Assembly (NCBI RefSeq): GCF_023343835.1
Contig: NC_064449.1
Span: forward strand, 4,253,778 to 4,317,777
Direction: 5' to 3'
Length of the DNA stretch: 64,000 nt
Origin: Lagopus muta
Taxonomy: Eukaryota; Chordata; Aves; Galliformes; Phasianidae
A program made the position numbers and the translations under genes. The notes beneath the pieces are model-generated. The model was not told where the DNA came from. It made no database searches and was given only the letters and a program-made list of their open reading frames with translations. Below, in pieces: positions 59,701 through 64,000 of this stretch. The first letter of the stretch is position 1. Each line of letters starts with the position of its first letter.

Positions 59701-62700
59701 CCTGCTGCCTGCAATGCTGGCAAAGCACAGCCTTGCCATGGTGTGCAAACAAGCAGAGCCTTCCCCAGAGATCCATTTGTGATATGGCAAAGGGATCCCA
59801 AAACAGTCCACCTGCAGGCCTGTTATGCTTTGCCTGGAGGAGGAGATGCTGTGAGCACCGAACCCCCCTGATGCAGAAGTCCTTTGGACAGGCTCCCATC
59901 TCTCTGGCTTCCTGCTGTGATTGTAGGTCCCTACTGTTCTCTTTTAAAAAGAGATTCTTTGCCTTATAGGAAAACAATGGGAAAAATTCCTTCTCATATG
60001 TTCCCCCTCCACATGGCTGAGTCAGGTCAGAGTTTGGTGTGTATCCAGGAGTGTATCTGAGCCTCACAGCCCTGAGCTCTGCTGGTCCTCAGGCAGAACG
60101 GAAAGCAGATTTATGGAGATCTGTGTGGCAGACCTTGGCTTTTCCTGAGAAAAAGGTCCTGGTTTCTCTGGTTTTAGGGTCCTCTTGCTTTGGTTAGACT
60201 TTAGCAGCAATTGGTCACCCAACAACTTTCTATAATGAGCTGCAAGTTTGCCATTAAGTAGTTCAAACACTTTGAACTTCTTTTCAGTTCCTCCGCTGCA
60301 ATGTGATCTGCTGTCATTTTTCAGGAGGTACCTGAAAATGTTTTATTCATTTCCTGTTTACAGCGGGGGAGAAACCAAAGCTATGAGAAAGAGAGCAAAC
60401 AACAGCCCACGTAGCTGCAGGCACTGTGCAGTCAGATTGCTGTCAGCCCCAGCACTTGTCACTTCCAGCTGCATCTGAGTTTAGAGTATATATTGGAAAT
60501 GTGACAGAGAAAAGCAGTGATGCTTAAGGGGATTAGGAGAAGATTCCTAGCTTCAGCCCTGGGCAGGATTGTCTCTGTTCCTATCCCTAAAGTGGGGATA
60601 TGAAAGCTTTTTTCATCTGAGCCCATAAGGCTTCCTGGTAGGAATTTAAAAATGCTGTTGAGTAGAACATATTTTTGTAATGATGAGAATTTGGTGGTCT
60701 GGACAGGCTGTGGTGTTTGGGAGCACTGTGCTTTAACCCCAGCAGGCAGATTTGCTCCAGCCAGACCCTTGTTGGCTCTGAACAGGTGAGACTGGGGAGA
60801 GAATCAGAAAGGTAGGAGTGCAAGAATAAAGCCAAGGAAACCCCAAAGTGACAGAACAAGATCATGTTTCCGTAAATTACAGTCTTACATACATCAGAAA
60901 ACATCCATCCTAGATGTGAATATATACATAATATATATATATATATATTATGCAGCTTTCCCATAAGTTACAAGTGGATCTAGCTCTGGTTTTGTTTGGT
61001 TTGCTTTGTTCCTGCTCTTGGTTCCTGTGACACTACAACAAAGCAGCCACAAGTCTTTAAGGTCAGTGAGATTCAGACCATATAGGAACGCTCTTTTTAA
61101 GTGTTCTAAATAGTTCTCTTCCTTATGCTGGCACTGTGTTATGGAAATGGGATGGGGGGGATTTCTGACTGAAAACTAACTTAATAGGGAAGGAGAAAAA
61201 GGAACTTCGTTCCCTGTCCAATTGCACAAGCAGCTCTGCCTGTGACAGTCATTCGTATGTCTTCCTTCCCCACCCTGACCTACAAACCAGCTGTGGAGGA
61301 TCCTGTTGGTGTGGGATTTTGATGGAATGAGCTGGGCATTTGTTTGGCTGCTGTTGTATGAAGCTGGTGTCATTGCTGGCAAATGATGGTAATTCGGATT
61401 TCCACTCCATGATACTCTGGAGCAGTTCTTGCCTTTTCTGGTTGTCTCAGCTGAGAAGATGCTCGCATGGCTGTTAGACCTGGCATCTCCTGCTATACAG
61501 CTGTACCAGAGATGCTTGTACAGCTAATAGTGTATAAGCTGAGTTGGTCAGACTCTGTCCTAATGCATGACATTGCCTCTCACAGTCAAACAAATCCTTC
61601 AGCGAAAGATCAAAAAATGATGATGACGGAAGTTGCAAATGATTTTTTTTTTTTTTCCTTTGGAGAGCAATGGTACATCCTTGAGAGATTTCCTCTCCAT
61701 TCAGAAGCTACAAGACTTCCTCTGATGGAGAAGAGCAGGATGTACCTCTCAAGAGCTTCCCGGGTCAGCAGCCAGGATAATCCCTCTTACGTGATAAACG
61801 TTCCTTCACCTCCGCAGGGCTCCCAGCCATCTGGCCCTGGGTTGGGCAGTGCTCCAGCATCAGCTAACGGGGGAGAGTGCAGGAGTGGGTATGATGGTAG
61901 TGATGCTGTAATGCAGAGAGCATCTTTGCTACCAGAGCTTGTGCCATAGGCAAAGCCAGTGACTGGCAGGGCATTGTTTGATGCATGAATAAATGACGGC
62001 TAGTACAGATTCACTCCTGGGACCCAACATCAAACTACTGTCCTCATTCAAGACTGATCTTTCCTTGCCCTCCACCCTGTATGCTGTTCCGCTTACCATG
62101 AGAAATTGCAGCATGGAAAATATCTGATCACTGTTCCAAGCTTGCCCCATGAGCCAGCAGTTCTTCAGGAGGGGGGTCAGGGGCTGTGCCTTCTCTGCCC
62201 AAAAATATAACTTCATTACATCACCTCCTTGGCTGACCACTCCCATGCATAAAGTCTTGCTGCCACTCAGCTTTTGAAATCCTTGCTTCGGGGAATCCTT
62301 GAGGAATAAGAGGCAAGAGGGCAGGGCAGAAGTGCCTTCTCCTGGTGTTGCCAGCAGAAGGGTGAACTGCACCCAGGGAGAGCTGAGCTTTCAAAGTGGT
62401 GAGTAAATAGCATGATTTTATTGTCTTGTCTTCATGTTTTGGTTGGATTGGGGCATGAAATAGAAGAGTTGTTTCTTTCCCTATGTTACATCTTTCCTGC
62501 TCTTTAGTTATGCTTTATGGAGGGTGTTTCACACGCCTTCCAGCTCAGGTCAATAGAATGTTTATGTTCTATAGGGACTGCCAGATGTCAGTCTACCTCA
62601 ATGACTTTGGCTTCTTTCAAATCACCTCCATATTAATGAAGGCTAAATCACAGGTGCCAGAGTCTTGATCTGTTTTGCAAATATAATTTAATGTACAACA

Positions 62701-62823
62701 CTGGGCGAGCTATTTAACCTCTGTGTTGCCCATTCAGTTCTTGAAGATTGTCTCGCTCCAATTTATGGGAGGGAGAGGAGGTTCTTTTATTATGTGTATA
62801 CCTGGAGTGAGATTATGAGATTA
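56771..62823. other. Right-hand stretch without recognised coding exon
   Basis: 6 kb in which I find no exon of GGT1 or any other known family. It contains an AT-alternating palindrome at 60927-60952. A 160-residue open frame at 61467-61949 looks like nothing known. If the 56 kb island is a promoter, this would be 5' intron. Confidence 0.5.
60919..60952. repeat. (AT)n microsatellite, palindromic
   Basis: Alternating AT/TA units. The 26 bases from 60927 to 60952 are a perfect palindrome bounded by CATAA and TTATG. Confidence 0.9.
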
Positions 62824-63507
62824 TGTGAGATTAAGAAACAACGGTTCAAATGTGGGTCCGACCAGTTTATTATAAATCTTAATTAGGGAAATGGGGAAGG
62901 GTAGGACGGACACTATTATGAATTAGGGTACTGGGGAAAGGAAGGAGGGCAATAGAAAAGATAGAAAAGAAGAAGCAAGGAGTCCTTATAGGAAGCAAGA
63001 GGGAGATAGTCACCACCATGGATCCAGCGTGGTTCGTAGTTCAGTCTTTGATCTTCAATAGTGGTGGGTCGTCAGGCACTGTTCTGTTGATGATGATCAC
63101 TAGAACCACAACAAGGACCAGGGTGATGATGGTCCCTTTTCAATGCCTTCAAAGTGGTCGAGTCAGCTCTCTTTTGAGTGACAGCTCAAACCCAAGGTGG
63201 TTAAGTCAGCTCTCCTTGGAGTGGCAGCTTCTGGCTCTGGAACCTCAGCAGGAAATTCCTTTGTTCTTATCTTCCTGGCCTTGCCAGCAGATAAGAGGGA
63301 GCAGGGAGACACCAACTTGTATCTTGCCTTCACAGGACACAATGGCATCATCCCCCCAGCCTCCCATACCAAGCTGGAGCAGTTTAGCCACAGGCCAGAT
63401 CTTCTGCCAGTGAACATTCCTGAGCACTCTCTTCTGCTCTTCTACAGAGCAAGCAGCTCTGTAGGAAGGGGCTTTCAAATGTCCCCAAAGCAATATCGAT
63501 TGTCACA
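62824..63507 (-). mobile_element. Probable solitary retroviral LTR (endogenous retrovirus fossil)
   Basis: Read on the - strand, this 684-base segment begins TGTGACAATC and ends TTAATCTCACA, so the ends are TG...CA with a 5-base inverted repeat (TGTGA/TCACA). In the expected order it shows a U3-like part with a 43-base spaced direct repeat (63155 and 63198 on the + strand), a TATA-like TATAAGG (62984-62990) and AATAAA (62866-62871). No gag, pol or env segment is seen on either side, so it looks like a solo LTR. Family (avian ERV, class not assigned) and age are uncertain. I did not find a clear target-site duplication. Confidence 0.5.
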
Positions 63508-64000
63508 CGGTTAGCACCCATCACTTGCCTCCTCAACAAATCATTGAGAGTCTTATCACAAGAGAGACCTCAGGAAGCAAGCTTTGAGCCAAAAAACAAA
63601 GAAGGATTCTCACAAAGATGCCCAGTCTACAACCAGTTTGCTTATGCTCTTCATTCCTAATTAAGACAGAAGAATTTCGTGGAAAAGCTGGTATTTAGGG
63701 TCAAGAAACAGACACAATTTTCCTATGGTTTTGCCTGTAGTATGAGTGGACATCAAGCAATGACAAGTTTTCTTAACAGGTAGCAAGGCAGGTGCAGAGC
63801 CCAAGGGTGCAGGTACTGTGGGACGGTATTGGGAGTTACTTCCAGAAGCAGAATGTGGGAGAGGCTTCCAGCTGAGGAGTCGGAGAGAAAACTGAGCTAT
63901 TAAGGACAACTGCATTTGTGTGTAAGGGAACAGATTCTGCCCAGGAAAACAAATATTTAGACATCTGAGTGATCAGAACAGTGCCTAGGAGACTGTGTGC
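63508..64000. other. Window end without recognised feature
   Basis: About 0.5 kb following the LTR-like segment. No coding exon, RNA gene or repeat is recognised here. Confidence 0.5.

Noticed and set aside
61467-61949. 160-codon open frame on the + strand, with a stretch resembling a real exon (NPSYVINVPSPPQ)
   Set aside because: It runs through a long T tract and matches no part of GGT1 or any family I know. No confident acceptor and donor pair was found.
62744-62823. Possible primer-binding site and internal retroviral sequence next to the LTR-like segment
   Set aside because: No tRNA complement following a CA end could be recognised, so no internal element is claimed.
62840-62870. GGTTCAAAT resembling a tRNA B box
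   Set aside because: No cloverleaf or A box lies at the right distance. It falls inside the LTR-like segment.

Overview
The window is vertebrate nuclear DNA. It is almost certainly from a bird and probably a galliform such as chicken: genes are split into short exons with GT-AG introns, promoters are CpG islands, and 3'-end fragments of CR1 LINEs are scattered through introns and spacers. It reads like a known conserved block (ADORA2A - UPB1 - GUCD1 - SNRPD3 - LRRC75B - GGT1 in human 22q11.23; chicken chromosome 15). That synteny and the species are recalled and inferred, not searched.

Layout. UPB1 (beta-ureidopropionase, + strand, 10 coding exons, 539-14260) encodes 383 residues with the nitrilase Glu-Lys-Cys triad. 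GUCD1 (- strand, 6 coding exons, 24006 down to 17821) encodes 239 residues and has a probable 2.5 kb 3' UTR reaching about 15.3 kb, so UPB1 and GUCD1 are tail to tail. SNRPD3 (+ strand, 24692-26664) encodes SmD3, 126 residues, and starts head to head with GUCD1 from one CpG island. LRRC75B (- strand, 51441 down to 39011, 4 coding exons) encodes 336 residues, with its own CpG-island promoter and a poly(A) signal near 37.93 kb. Every exon junction was phased by hand and all four frames close.

Non-genic parts. 26.75-37.9 kb holds no gene I can support. From 51.9 kb to the end there is no recognisable coding exon. A CpG island at 56.2-56.8 kb with good splice donors looks like a noncoding first exon of a rightward gene; GGT1 is the syntenic candidate and its coding part would lie beyond the window. 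Near the right end a 684-base segment has the make-up of a solitary retroviral LTR on the - strand (TG...CA ends, repeated upstream element, TATA box, poly(A) signal).

The genes are housekeeping or metabolic neighbours rather than a functional operon: pyrimidine catabolism (UPB1), a C39-like cysteine-peptidase-fold protein (GUCD1), the spliceosomal Sm core (SNRPD3) and a leucine-rich repeat protein (LRRC75B). I saw no sign of a new multi-gene system. The observations most worth a second look are an inverted pair of ATF4/CARE-like sites in LRRC75B intron 2, an N-myristoylation motif on LRRC75B, an old L3/CR1 fossil in UPB1 intron 5, the splice donor choice in UPB1 exon 1, the catalytic-looking triad in GUCD1, and the 56 kb CpG island.
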